A stretch of DNA of 64,000 nt from Amycolatopsis mongoliensis. GTDB lineage: Bacteria > Actinomycetota > Actinomycetes > Mycobacteriales > Pseudonocardiaceae. Positions within the stretch are counted from its first letter, which is position 1. Every line of letters starts with the position of its first letter. Of the stretch, positions 52,038 to 61,079 are shown in pieces. The DNA lies in NCBI RefSeq assembly GCF_030285665.1, contig NZ_CP127295.1, forward strand, positions 7,998,001 through 8,062,000, read 5' to 3'. Below the pieces are notes generated by a model. That model made no database searches and was not told where the DNA came from. It saw nothing but the letters and a program-made list of their open reading frames with translations. The position numbers and the translations under genes are program-made.

Positions 52038-53495
52038 CTAGGCGGCGGGCATCCGGTTGATCGGGTGGTCACCGGTGGCCCACAGGTGCTGGGTGGCGTA
52101 GGCGCGCCATGGGCGCCACGCCGCGGACCGGGAGACGACGGCGGCCTGCCCGCCGAGGCCGAGCTGTTCGGCGGCGTACTTGATGCCGAGGTCGGTCGGG
52201 AGGAACGCGTCCGGGTCGCCGAGGGCGCGCATGGCGATGCTCTCGACCGTCCACGGCCCGAACCCGGGCAGCGCGGTCAGCGCCGCCCTCGTCGCCTCCC
52301 AGTCGCTGCCCGCACCGAGGTCGAGCCCGCCGGTGAGCGCTTCGACCAGGGCGAGCAGCGTGCGACGGCGGCTGCGCGGCATCGCGAGGGTCTCCGGGTC
52401 CAGCGAGGCCAGCGCCTCCGGCGAGGGGAACAGGTGCGTCAGCCCGCCTTCGGGGTCGTCGATCGGCTCGCCGTGGGCGACGACCAGCCGGGCCGCGTGG
52501 GTCCGCGCCGCCGCCGTCGAGACCTGCTGCCCCAGCACGGCCCGCACGGCGAACTCGGCGCCGTCGACCGTGCGCGGGACCCGGCGGCCCGGCGCGGCCT
52601 CGACCAGCGGCGCGAGCAGCGGATCGGTGGACAGCTGGCCGTCGACGGCGACCGGGTCGGCGTCGAGGTCGAGCAGCCGGCGGCAGCGGCTGGTGGCGGC
52701 CGGCAGGTCCCGCAGGTCGGTCAGGCTGAGCCGGCACGCGATGTGGCCGTCCTCGGGCCGCAGCGCGAGGATGCCGTGGCCGTGCGGCAGCCGCAGCGTC
52801 CGGCGGTAGGCGCCGTCGCGCCACTCCTCGACGCCCGGCACGCCGGTCGCCACGAGGTGCCCGAAGAGGTTGTCCGGGCAGAGCGGCTTCCGGTAGGGCA
52901 GCCGCAGCAGGATCGCCCCGGCCGACGGCTTGCCCTTCGCCCGGCTGCGCAGCTCCGTCGGCGAAAGCGCGAAGACTTCGCGGACGGTGTCGTTGAACGA
53001 CCGGATGCTGCCGAAGCCGGCCGCGAGCGCCAGCTCGGTCATCGGCAGGGTGGTCGTCTCGATGAGCGTCCGCGCGGTCTGCGCGCGCTGGGCCCTGGCC
53101 AGGGCGAGCGGGCCCGCGCCGAGCTCGGCGAACACCTGGCGTTCGACCTGCCGGACGCTGTAGCCGAGCCGGGCGGCGAGACCGCGGACGCCTTCGGTGT
53201 CGACGACGCCGTCGGCGATCAGCCGCATCGCCCGCGCGACCAGGTCGGCGCGCTCGTTCCACAGCGGAGATCCCGGGCTGGCGTCGGGGCGGCAGCGCTT
53301 GCAGGCGCGGAACCCGGCCTGCTGCGCGGCCGCGGCGCTCGGGTGGAAGCTCATGTTCTGCCGCTTGGGCGGCACCACCGGGCAGCTGGGCCGGCAGTAG
53401 ATCCGGGTGGTCAGGACCGCGCAGTAGAACCACCCGTCGAACCGGGCGTCCTTCGCCTGCACGGCCCGCACGCACCGTTCGAAGTCCTCGTGCAC
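52038..53495 (-). CDS. alkA: Ada-AlkA fusion: adaptive-response activator and 3-methyladenine glycosylase
   Basis: A 485-residue three-part protein. The N-terminal Ada zinc domain has Cys34, Cys38, Cys65 and Cys68, the same spacing as the Ada methyl-phosphotriester acceptor site; it senses alkylated DNA. An AraC-type domain (VRGLAARLGYSVRQVERQVF...MTELALAAGFGSIRSFNDTVREVF) follows. The last 290 residues are AlkA glycosylase with the helix-hairpin-helix ALPGFGPWTVESIAMRAL and the catalytic Asp in FLPTDLG. It removes alkylated purines and activates alkylation-response genes. Operon with ogt; GTG start at 53495. Confidence 0.94.
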   Translation of the reverse strand: MHEDFERCVRAVQAKDARFDGWFYCAVLTTRIYCRPSCPVVPPKRQNMSFHPSAAAAQQAGFRACKRCRPDASPGSPLWNERADLVARAMRLIADGVVDTEGVRGLAARLGYSVRQVERQVFAELGAGPLALARAQRAQTARTLIETTTLPMTELALAAGFGSIRSFNDTVREVFALSPTELRSRAKGKPSAGAILLRLPYRKPLCPDNLFGHLVATGVPGVEEWRDGAYRRTLRLPHGHGILALRPEDGHIACRLSLTDLRDLPAATSRCRRLLDLDADPVAVDGQLSTDPLLAPLVEAAPGRRVPRTVDGAEFAVRAVLGQQVSTAAARTHAARLVVAHGEPIDDPEGGLTHLFPSPEALASLDPETLAMPRSRRRTLLALVEALTGGLDLGAGSDWEATRAALTALPGFGPWTVESIAMRALGDPDAFLPTDLGIKYAAEQLGLGGQAAVVSRSAAWRPWRAYATQHLWATGDHPINRMPAA

Positions 53496-53553
53496 GCCCC
53501 CAGCATCGCCGACCCCGCGGGCCGGGGCTAGCGGAAATGCGACAGGGCCGTGA

Positions 53554-54216
53554 TCAGCCGAGCAGGGCCGCCAGCGCCGGCCCGTCGATCCCGACCAGCG
53601 AATCGCGGAACACGCGCCGCTCCCCCGTCCCGACCGGGACGTCGTTCGGGATCACCAGCACCGTGCAGCCGGCCGCGACCGCCGACGCCGTGCCCGGCGG
53701 CGAGTCCTCGACCGCCACGCACTTCTCCGGCGCGACGCCGAGCAGCTCCGCCGCCTTGAGGTACGGGCGCGGGTGCGGCTTGTTGAGTCCCTCGACCTCG
53801 TCACCGCACACCGTGACGTCGAAGAAGTCCCGCCCGATCGTGTTCAGCGCCAGCTCGGTCAGGTCGCGCTCGGTGGAGGTGACCAGCGCCGAGCGCAGGC
53901 CCACCTCGCGCACCGCGGTCAGCGCCTCGCGGGCGCCGGGGCGCCACGGCAGCTCGTCGTCGAACAGCCCCGCCGTGCGCCGGCGGATCTCCTCGCCGGT
54001 CGACGCGACCGCCTCGGGGGTCACGGAGCGGCCGACGACCTCGAGCAGGTAGGCCGACGTGTCGTCCATGTTGGACCCGACGAGGGTCATCCGCTGTTCC
54101 TCGGAAAGCCTGCCACCGAGCCATTCCGCCGTCTCGTAGAGGGCGATGTCCCACAGCTTCTCGGAATCGACGAGTGTGCCGTCCATGTCCCACAGCACGG
54201 CGACGAGACCGTCCAC
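53554..54216 (-). CDS. HAD-superfamily phosphatase (beta-phosphoglucomutase-like)
   Basis: A 220-residue HAD hydrolase. Motif I VLWDMDGTLVDSE holds the nucleophilic Asp pair, motif II is ALVTSTER, motif III KPHPRPYLKAAELLG and motif IV VAVEDSPPGTASAVAAG. The cap is of the small helical type. It dephosphorylates a small phosphate ester; substrate unknown. The GTG start is 12 bp past the metH stop, so it is likely in the metH operon; mycobacterial metH also has a HAD phosphatase nearby. Confidence 0.88.
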   Translation of the reverse strand: MDGLVAVLWDMDGTLVDSEKLWDIALYETAEWLGGRLSEEQRMTLVGSNMDDTSAYLLEVVGRSVTPEAVASTGEEIRRRTAGLFDDELPWRPGAREALTAVREVGLRSALVTSTERDLTELALNTIGRDFFDVTVCGDEVEGLNKPHPRPYLKAAELLGVAPEKCVAVEDSPPGTASAVAAGCTVLVIPNDVPVGTGERRVFRDSLVGIDGPALAALLG

Positions 54217-54228
54217 AGTGGATCCCCC

Positions 54229-57200
54229 TCAGGTGTTGAAGTACTTCGCTTCCGGGTGGTGGCAGACGATCGCGTCGGTCGACTGCTCGGGGTGCAGCTG
54301 GTACTCCTCGGACAGCTTCACGCCGATCCGGCCCGGCTCGAGGAGCGCGACGATCTTCGCCCGGTCCTCGAGATCGGGACAGGCGCCGTAGCCCAGTGAG
54401 AACCTCGCTCCACGGTAGCCGAGCTTGAAGAAGTCCTCGACGTCGTCCGGGTCCTCTGAGGCGACCGCCACACCGCCGGGGAACGTCAGCTCTCCCCGGA
54501 TGCGGCAGTGCCAGTACTCGGCCAGCGCCTCGGTGAGCTGGACGCCGAGGCCGTGCACCTCGAGGTAGTCGCGGTAGGCGTCGGCGGCGAACAGCTCGTT
54601 AGCGTAGTCGGCGATGGGCTGGCCCATCGTGACGACCGTGAACGGCACGACGTCGACCTCGCCCGCTTCCCGCGGCCGGTAGAAGTCGGCCAGGCAGAGC
54701 CGCCGGTCGCGACGCTGCCGCGGGAAGGTGAAGCGCAGCCGCTCGGGCGCGTCCGGCTCGGGCTCGGTGAGCACGACCAGGTCGTCGCCCTCGGCGACGC
54801 ACGGGAAGTAGCCGTAGACGACGGCCGCGTGGGCCAGGACGCCGTCGGCGGTCAGCCGGTCCAGCCAGTACCGCAACCGTGGCCGGCCTTCGGACTCGAC
54901 GAGCTCGTCGTACGTCGGGCCGGCGCCCCCGCGGGCGCCCTTGAGGCCCCACTGCCCCATGAAGGTCGCGCGCTCGTCGAGCATCGCGGCGTAGTCGGCG
55001 AGCGCGACGCCCTTGACCACGCGCGAACCCCAGAACGGCGGCGTCGGCAGCGGGACGTCGGTGGCGACGTCCGAGCGCGCGGGCGGCGGCCCTTCGAGGG
55101 CTTCCTCCTCGGCCTTGCGGGCCTTGCGCGCCTCGGCGATCCGCAGCGAGCGCTCACGCCGTTCCTTGCGCTCCTGGCGCTTCTTCTCCGCGTCGGTGTC
55201 CACCAGGGGCGATTCGCCCCGTTTCGCGGCCATGATCGCGTCCATCAGCCGCAGTCCCTCGAACGCGTCCCGCGCGTAGCGGACGTCGCCGAGGTAGAGC
55301 TCGCTCAGGTCGTTCTCCACGTAGGACCGGGTCAGCGCCGCGCCGCCCAGCAGCACCGGCCACCGTGCGGAGACGCCCCGGGAGTTCATCTCCTGGAGGT
55401 TCTCCTTCATGATCACGGTGGACTTCACCAGCAGCCCGGACATCCCGATCGCGTCGGCGCCCTGCTCGTCGGCGGCGTCGAGGATGGTCGTGATCGGCTG
55501 CTTGATGCCGAGGTTGACGACTTCGTAGCCGTTGTTGGACAGGATGATGTCGACGAGGTTCTTGCCGATGTCGTGCACGTCGCCGCGGACGGTGGCCAGC
55601 ACGATCCGGCCCTTGCCCGCGTCGTCCTCCTTCTCCATGTGCGGTTCGAGGTGCGCGACGGCGGCCTTCATCACCTCGGCGGACTGGAGCACGAACGGCA
55701 GCTGCATCTGCCCGGACCCGAACAGCTCGCCGACCGTCTTCATGCCGGACAGCAGCGTGTCGTTGATGATCTCCAGGGCGGGCCGGTGGGCCAGCGCCGC
55801 GTCGAGGTCGTCGGTGAGCCCGTTGCGCTCGCCGTCGACGATCCGGCGTTCCAGGCGTTCGAACAGCGGCAGCGCGGCCAGCTCCTCGGCCCGCGAGGCC
55901 TTCGACGACGCCGCGCTGACCCCTTCGAACAGGGCCATCAGCTCCTGCAGCGGGTCGTAGCCCTCGCGCCGGCGGTCGTACACGAGGTCGAGCGCCACCG
56001 CGCGCTGGTCGTCCGGGATCCGGGCCATCGGCAGGATCTTCGACGCGTGCACGATCGCGGTGTCCAGTCCCGCTTGAACGCACTCGTGCAGGAACACCGA
56101 GTTCAGCACCTGCCGCGCGGCCGGGTTGAGCCCGAAGGAGATGTTCGACAGCCCCAGCGTGGTCTGGACCTCGGGGTGGCGCCGCTTGATCTCGCGGATC
56201 GCTTCGATCGTCTCGATGCCGTCGCGGCGCGACTCCTCCTGGCCGGCGGCGATGGTGAAGGTGAGCGCGTCGACGATGACGTCGGACGTCCGCAGCCCCC
56301 ACTTCCCGGTGATGTCCTTGATGAGCCGCGACGCGATGTCGGCCTTCTTCCGCGCCGTCCGCGCCTGGCCCTCTTCGTCGATGGTCAGCGCGACGACGGC
56401 GGCGCCGTACTCGCTCACCAGCTCCATGACCTGGGTGAATCGCGAATCCGGCCCGTCGCCGTCCTCGTAGTTGACGGAGTTGACCGCGCAGCGGCCGCCG
56501 AGCCGCTGCAGCCCGGCCCGCAGCACCGGGACTTCGGTGGAGTCGAGCATGATCGGCAGGGTCGAGGCCGTGGCGAGCCGGCCGGCGAGCTCGGCCATGT
56601 CGGCGGTGCCGTCGCGGCCGACGTAGTCGACGCAGAGGTCGAGCAGGTGTGCGCCGTCGCGGGTCTGCTCGCGGGCGATCTCGACGCAGTCGTCCCAGCG
56701 GCCGTCGAGCATCGCGGTGCGGAAAGCCTTCGAGCCGTTGGCGTTGGTCCGCTCGCCGATCATCAGCACGCTGGCGTCCTGTTTGAACGGCACCGCCTGG
56801 TACAGCGACGACACGCCGGGCTCGGGCCGCGGCCGCCGCGGCACCGGAGCGGTGTCCGCCATGGCGGCGGCGAGCTGCCGGATGTGCTCGTCGGTGGTGC
56901 CGCAGCAGCCGCCGACCAGGCCGACGCCGAACTCGCGCACGAACCCGGTGAGCGCCTCGACCAGCGCTTCCGGGCCGAGCGGGTACACGGCGCCGTCCGG
57001 GCCCAGCTCCGGCAGGCCGGCGTTCGGCATCACCGACAGCGGCACCCGGGCGTGCTTGGCCAGCTGCCGCAGGTGCTCGCTCATCTCGGCCGGCCCGGTC
57101 GCGCAGTTGAGCCCGATCAGGTCGACGCCGAGGGGCTCCAGCGCGGCCAGTGCGGCGCCGACCTCGGTGCCGAGCAGCATCGTCCCGGTGGTCTCGACGG

Positions 57201-57783
57201 TGATGGACGCCAGGATCGGCACCGACCTGCCTTCGGCCGCCATCGCCCGTTTCGCGCCGATGATCGACGCCTTGGTCTGGAGGATGTCCTGGGTGGTCTC
57301 GACGATCACCGCATCCACGCCGCCGGCCAGCAGGCCCCGGACTTCCTCCTGGTAGGCGTCACGCAGCGTGCCGAACGGCACGTGACCGAGCGTCGGCAGC
57401 TTCGTGCCCGGGCCGGCCGAGCCGAGCACGAAGCGCGGGCGGTCCGGCGTGGCGAACTCGTCGGCGGTCTCCCGGGCCAGCCGCGCGCCGGCTTCGGCGA
57501 GCTCGAAGATCCGGCCGGTGATGTCGTATTCGGCGAAATTGGCGAAATTGGCCCCGAAAGTGTTGGTTTCGACGGCGTCGGCGCCCGCCTCCAGGTAGCC
57601 CCGGTGGACCGAGCGGACCACGTCCGGCCGGGTGACGTTGAGGATCTCGTTGCAGCCTTCGAGACCGTCGAAGTCGTCCAGGCTCAGGTCGTGGGCCTGC
57701 AGTGCGGTGCCCATCGCCCCGTCGGCCACCAGCACGCGCGAGCGGAGGGCGTCGAGGAACGGTGACGACAGGCGATCGGACAT
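54229..57783 (-). CDS. metH: Cobalamin-dependent methionine synthase MetH
   Basis: Transfers methyl from methyltetrahydrofolate to homocysteine through cobalamin; 1184 residues. Module order: homocysteine domain with Zn cysteines in IGLNCATGPAEM and VGGCCGTTDEHI; folate domain (LMIGERTNANGSKAFR); cobalamin domain with DVHDIGKNLVDIILSNNGYEV (lower axial His); and activation domain (VKGVALADYAAMLDERATFMGQWG...YRGARFSLGYGACPDLEDRAKI). A charged insertion (EKKRQERKERRERSLRIAEARKARKAEEEALE) links the last two, as in actinobacterial MetH. No cobalamin riboswitch is possible in the 38-bp gap upstream. TACGCT (minus strand, 57791-57796) is 7 nt before the ATG. Confidence 0.96.
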   Translation of the reverse strand: MSDRLSSPFLDALRSRVLVADGAMGTALQAHDLSLDDFDGLEGCNEILNVTRPDVVRSVHRGYLEAGADAVETNTFGANFANFAEYDITGRIFELAEAGARLARETADEFATPDRPRFVLGSAGPGTKLPTLGHVPFGTLRDAYQEEVRGLLAGGVDAVIVETTQDILQTKASIIGAKRAMAAEGRSVPILASITVETTGTMLLGTEVGAALAALEPLGVDLIGLNCATGPAEMSEHLRQLAKHARVPLSVMPNAGLPELGPDGAVYPLGPEALVEALTGFVREFGVGLVGGCCGTTDEHIRQLAAAMADTAPVPRRPRPEPGVSSLYQAVPFKQDASVLMIGERTNANGSKAFRTAMLDGRWDDCVEIAREQTRDGAHLLDLCVDYVGRDGTADMAELAGRLATASTLPIMLDSTEVPVLRAGLQRLGGRCAVNSVNYEDGDGPDSRFTQVMELVSEYGAAVVALTIDEEGQARTARKKADIASRLIKDITGKWGLRTSDVIVDALTFTIAAGQEESRRDGIETIEAIREIKRRHPEVQTTLGLSNISFGLNPAARQVLNSVFLHECVQAGLDTAIVHASKILPMARIPDDQRAVALDLVYDRRREGYDPLQELMALFEGVSAASSKASRAEELAALPLFERLERRIVDGERNGLTDDLDAALAHRPALEIINDTLLSGMKTVGELFGSGQMQLPFVLQSAEVMKAAVAHLEPHMEKEDDAGKGRIVLATVRGDVHDIGKNLVDIILSNNGYEVVNLGIKQPITTILDAADEQGADAIGMSGLLVKSTVIMKENLQEMNSRGVSARWPVLLGGAALTRSYVENDLSELYLGDVRYARDAFEGLRLMDAIMAAKRGESPLVDTDAEKKRQERKERRERSLRIAEARKARKAEEEALEGPPPARSDVATDVPLPTPPFWGSRVVKGVALADYAAMLDERATFMGQWGLKGARGGAGPTYDELVESEGRPRLRYWLDRLTADGVLAHAAVVYGYFPCVAEGDDLVVLTEPEPDAPERLRFTFPRQRRDRRLCLADFYRPREAGEVDVVPFTVVTMGQPIADYANELFAADAYRDYLEVHGLGVQLTEALAEYWHCRIRGELTFPGGVAVASEDPDDVEDFFKLGYRGARFSLGYGACPDLEDRAKIVALLEPGRIGVKLSEEYQLHPEQSTDAIVCHHPEAKYFNT

Positions 57784-57821
57784 GCTGAACAGCGTAAGGC
57801 CGGTGGTCGTAGGCTGGTCCG

Positions 57822-58727
57822 GTGAGTGAGCCCGTCGACGAGACCCCGCGGCCGCCCGGCGACCGCACCGAACCCTCCCGGCCGCTGATGGTGGTCGCCT
57901 TCGAAGGCTGGAACGACGCAGGTGACGCGGCCAGCCGGGCGGTCGAGCACCTGCAGCTGAACTGGGACGCCACGCCCCTGGCCGAACTGGAGCCCGACGA
58001 CTACTACGACTTCCAGGTCAGCCGCCCGACCGTCCGGATGGTGGACGGCGTCACTCGACGGGTGGACTGGCCGACGACGACGCTGTCGGTGTGCCGCCCC
58101 GACGGGTTCGACCGCGACGTGGTGCTCGTGCAGGGCCCCGAGCCGAACATGCGCTGGCGCGCCTTCTGCGCCGAGCTGCTGGAGCACATCAAGCAGCTGG
58201 ACGTCGCGACCGTGGTGACGCTCGGCGCGCTGCTCGCCGACACCGCGCACACGCGGCCGGTCCCGGTCACCGGGACGGCGTACGACAAGGACACGGCGTC
58301 GCTCTACGGGCTCGAGATGAACAACTACCAGGGCCCGACCGGCATCGTCGGGATCCTGCAGGACTACTGCGTGCAGGCGGGCATCCCGGCCGTGTCGATC
58401 TGGGCCGCGGTGCCGCACTACGTGTCGCACCCGCCGTCCCCGAAGGCGACGCTGGCGCTGCTGCACAAGCTCGAGGACATCCTCGACGTCGAGATCCCGC
58501 TCGGCGCGCTGCCCGAGCAGTCCGAGGAGTGGCAGCGCACGGTCAGCGAGATGGCCGACGAGGACGAGGAGATCAGCGAGTACGTCCGCAGCCTCGAAGA
58601 GCGCGGGGACGCACAGAGCGAGGTCGCGGAGCAGGACGTCAGCGGCGACAAGATCGCCGCCGAGTTCGAGCGCTACCTGCGCCGCCGCGGCCGAGGCGGC
58701 GGGCAGGAAGGCTTCGGCCTGCGCTGA
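57822..58727 (+). CDS. PAC2 family protein (proteasome assembly chaperone-like fold)
   Basis: A 301-residue protein of the PAC2 family: LMVVAFEGWNDAGDAASRAVEHL, FQVSRPTVRMVDGVTRRVDWPTTTLSV, VVTLGALLADTAHTRPVPVTGTAYD and NYQGPTGIVGILQDYCVQAGIPAVSIWAAVPHYVS. Archaeal and eukaryotic relatives help assemble the proteasome, but the bacterial role is unproven. In mycobacteria a PAC2 gene is also beside metH. TAGGCT (57810-57815) lies 6 nt before the GTG, pointing to a leaderless mRNA. The acidic coiled C-terminus (EMADEDEEISEYVRSLEERG) is characteristic. Confidence 0.88.
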   Translation: MSEPVDETPRPPGDRTEPSRPLMVVAFEGWNDAGDAASRAVEHLQLNWDATPLAELEPDDYYDFQVSRPTVRMVDGVTRRVDWPTTTLSVCRPDGFDRDVVLVQGPEPNMRWRAFCAELLEHIKQLDVATVVTLGALLADTAHTRPVPVTGTAYDKDTASLYGLEMNNYQGPTGIVGILQDYCVQAGIPAVSIWAAVPHYVSHPPSPKATLALLHKLEDILDVEIPLGALPEQSEEWQRTVSEMADEDEEISEYVRSLEERGDAQSEVAEQDVSGDKIAAEFERYLRRRGRGGGQEGFGLR

Positions 58728-58731
58728 GCCG

Positions 58732-59667
58732 CTACTTCAGCCAGCTGGTGGCGAACGCCCGCGCGGGGTTCGCCACCAGCACGGCCGTGACGACGTCGCC
58801 GCCCAGCTGCTTCGTCAGCCTCGGCGCCAGGTTCGTGAGCAGGTAGGACGCGCCCGGCTGGTGCCGGGCCGCCGCGGTCGTCGTGTCGCCGCCCAGCAGG
58901 ATCCGGCCGCCGTGCCCCGCCTCGACCAGTGCCTCGAGGCCGTCGAAGAGCCGCCAGTCGGTGGCGTGGTTGGCACGTGACGGGCCGTCGAAGCCGAGGA
59001 ACACGCCGGTCTCGGCGATCGCCCGCTGAGCCTGGGGATCCGGGTTGCGGTTGAGGTGCCCGAGAATCACCCGGTCAGGCGGGACTTGGAGCTTCTCGCA
59101 CAGCAGCTCGGCCACTTCGAGTCCGGTGGTGCCGAGTTCGAGGTGCACGGCGATCGTCGCGCCGGTCTCCTGGTGCGCGACCGCGGCGGCGGTCAGCGTC
59201 AGCCGGGCGTGGGAGTCGACCGTGTGGAACGCGCCGGCGACCTTGATCAGCCCGGCCCGCGGCCCAGTGCGCGGTTCGCCGGGGTCGTCCCCGGGCTGGG
59301 TGCCCTCGATCAGGTCGGCGACGAAGACGCGGACCAGGTCGTCGACCACCCGGCTCAGCGCGGCCGGCGCGTAGTGCTCGGCCCGGTGCAGGCCGGTGGC
59401 CGCGACGACGTGCACCCCGAGCTCTTCGGAGATCCGGGCCAGCTCCCGCGTGCGGCGGCCCAGCCCGAACGGCGTCCACTGCACGAGCGCCGAACCACCG
59501 GCCATCTTGAAATGGGCGGGGGCCTCCTTCGCCGCCGTCAGGTCGTCGAGCTCCTGGCCCGGCAGCAGCTTCGAGGCGAAGAACAGGTGGTCGTGCGCGT
59601 CGGTCACGCCCAGTTCGGCCGGGTCGATGTCGCCCAGCACCGTCCTTACCTGCGGTTCCCCGGTCAC
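58732..59667 (-). CDS. Phosphotriesterase-family metal-dependent hydrolase
   Basis: A 311-residue TIM-barrel amidohydrolase of the phosphotriesterase family. Metal ligands: HxH in TDAHDHLFF, the bridging Lys in GLIKVAGAF, His in IAVHLELGTTG, His in ILGHLNRNP and Asp in ILLGGDTTT. It may hydrolyse lactones or phosphoesters. TACACT (59675-59680, minus strand) is 7 nt before the GTG at 59667; the divergent CGNR regulator shares a palindromic operator with this promoter and is its likely controller. Converges with the PAC2 gene, with 4 bp between the two stops. Confidence 0.87.
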   Translation of the reverse strand: MTGEPQVRTVLGDIDPAELGVTDAHDHLFFASKLLPGQELDDLTAAKEAPAHFKMAGGSALVQWTPFGLGRRTRELARISEELGVHVVAATGLHRAEHYAPAALSRVVDDLVRVFVADLIEGTQPGDDPGEPRTGPRAGLIKVAGAFHTVDSHARLTLTAAAVAHQETGATIAVHLELGTTGLEVAELLCEKLQVPPDRVILGHLNRNPDPQAQRAIAETGVFLGFDGPSRANHATDWRLFDGLEALVEAGHGGRILLGGDTTTAAARHQPGASYLLTNLAPRLTKQLGGDVVTAVLVANPARAFATSWLK

Positions 59668-59674
59668 GGCCGCG

Positions 59675-59699
59675 AGTGTAACGCCTCACCCGTTACGAT
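59675..59699. promoter_or_regulatory. Divergent leaderless promoters with a shared operator
   Basis: GTAACG-N7-CGTTAC (59678-59696) overlaps both -10 elements: TACACT for the hydrolase (59675-59680, minus) and TACGAT for the CGNR gene (59694-59699, plus). The start codons are only 7 and 6 nt away. One bound dimer would silence both genes. Confidence 0.65.
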
Positions 59700-59705
59700 G
59701 GCCAC

Positions 59706-60251
59706 GTGCCGGACGACTTCCGCCTCGACATGGGCGCCCCCTGGCTGAACCTGCTCGCCACGCGCGGCCGCCACTTCGGGGCGCGGCCGGTCGAGCGGTT
59801 GCCGACGGTGGAGCGGTTGCGCGAGTGGCTGGCCCTGTCGGAACTGACCCCGCTCACCCGGATCACCGGCGTCGACCTGGCCGGCGCTCACGACCTCCGC
59901 GAGACACTGCGGCCACTGGCCGTGGGCGCGGTCGACGGCGTCGCGGCGACCGCGGACCAGGTGCGGGGGCTGACGACGTTCCTCGCGGCGGAGCCGGTGC
60001 ACCTGGCCGCGCTCGACCGGCTGCACCGCAGCGCCCCGCCGACGGCAGCGGCCGCGTTCGGCCGGCTCGCCCACCAGGCGGCCGACTGGCTCACCGGGCC
60101 GCTGCGGCACGACCTGCGCGCCTGCCCCGAGCAGGACTGCCGGGCCGTCTTCGCGGACCCGGGCGGGCGGCGGCGCTGGTGCCCGTCCCCCGCCTGCGCC
60201 AGCCGCGGCCGGGTGCGCGCGCTCAGGGAGCGGCGGCGCGGGGAATCATGA
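59706..60251 (+). CDS. CGNR zinc-finger/ABATE-domain protein
   Basis: A 181-residue putative regulator. The N-terminal ABATE domain (DFRLDMGAPWLNLLATRGRHFGARPVERLPTVERLREWL) is thought to sense small molecules or stress. The C-terminal zinc finger is RACPEQDCRAVFADPGGRRRWCPSPACASRGRVRALRERR. The four zinc cysteines are present but the CGNR signature after the third is changed to CASR. The gene shares an operator with the divergent hydrolase gene, suggesting autoregulation. GTG start at 59706. Confidence 0.82.
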   Translation: MPDDFRLDMGAPWLNLLATRGRHFGARPVERLPTVERLREWLALSELTPLTRITGVDLAGAHDLRETLRPLAVGAVDGVAATADQVRGLTTFLAAEPVHLAALDRLHRSAPPTAAAAFGRLAHQAADWLTGPLRHDLRACPEQDCRAVFADPGGRRRWCPSPACASRGRVRALRERRRGES

Positions 60252-61079
60252 CGGCCAGAGGATCCGGCGCATCGGCACCGCGCCCCGCGCCCGCTTGCGC
60301 CACTCGCGCGGGTAGCCCAGGGAGACCTCTTCGAACCGCACGCCGTCGGCCTCGGTCGTGCGCGGGATGTGCAGGTGGCCGTAGACGGCGATCTCCGCGC
60401 GGTAGCGGACGTGCCAGTCCTCGGTCTTCGTGGTGCCGCACCACAGCGCGAACTCCGGCCAGTACAGCGGCGCCGTCGGGTGGCGGTGCAGCGGCCAGTG
60501 CGACATCAGGATCGTGCCGTGGTCCTCGGGGACCGCGTCGAGGCGTTCGGTGCTGATCTTGAGCCGGTCCTCGCACCACGCCTGCCGGCTCGGGTACGGG
60601 TCCGGGTACAGGAAGTACTCGTCCGTGCAGACCACCCCGGCGGCCCGGGCCTGGCTCAGGGCCTCCTCCAGGGACCGGCCCTCCGCCTCCGGGGTCCGCC
60701 AGCTGTAGTCGTAGAGCAGGAAGAGCGGCGCGATCGTGAGCGGCCGCCGCCCGTGCGGCCAGACCGGGAACTCGTCTTCGGGCGTGAGCACGTCGATCTC
60801 GCGGCACTGCTCGACCAGGTACTCGTAGCGCGCCTGGCCCCGCAGCTGGCACTCGTCGGTCTTGGTCGTCCACAGCTCGTGGTTGCCCGGCACCCAGACG
60901 ACCTTCGCGAACCGTTCGCGCAGGGTCTTCAGGGTCGCGATGGTCGCTTCGGCCCGCTCGGCGACGTCCCCGGCGACGAGCAGCCAGTCACCGGGCGTCT
61001 CCGGGACGACGTCGTCGAGGATCGGGCCGTTGCCCTCGTGGGTCACGTGGAGGTCGCTGGTGGCGAAGAGGTGCGGCAC
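60246..61079 (-). CDS. Metallophosphoesterase
   Basis: Calcineurin-like phosphoesterase of 277 residues. Metal-binding blocks: ATSDLHVTHEGN (DxH), LLVAGDVAERAEAT (GDxx), VWVPGNHELW (GNHE), ILMSHWPLH and VYGHLHIPRT (GHxH). The substrate is unknown. TACGGT (61086-61091, minus) lies 6 nt before the GTG at 61079, within the 3' end of the MFS gene, so a separate leaderless promoter is possible. It overlaps that gene by 37 bp and the convergent CGNR gene by 6 bp. Confidence 0.88.
   Translation of the reverse strand: MPHLFATSDLHVTHEGNGPILDDVVPETPGDWLLVAGDVAERAEATIATLKTLRERFAKVVWVPGNHELWTTKTDECQLRGQARYEYLVEQCREIDVLTPEDEFPVWPHGRRPLTIAPLFLLYDYSWRTPEAEGRSLEEALSQARAAGVVCTDEYFLYPDPYPSRQAWCEDRLKISTERLDAVPEDHGTILMSHWPLHRHPTAPLYWPEFALWCGTTKTEDWHVRYRAEIAVYGHLHIPRTTEADGVRFEEVSLGYPREWRKRARGAVPMRRILWPS

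Noticed and set aside
54508..57765. A very long open frame (about 1085 codons) on the plus strand opposite metH
   Set aside because: It is the mirror of metH in high-GC DNA, full of Arg/Gly/Val/Asp runs, and has no recognisable motif.
57784..57821. Cobalamin riboswitch upstream of metH
   Set aside because: Only 38 bp separate the divergent starts, and no B12-box-like sequence is present.
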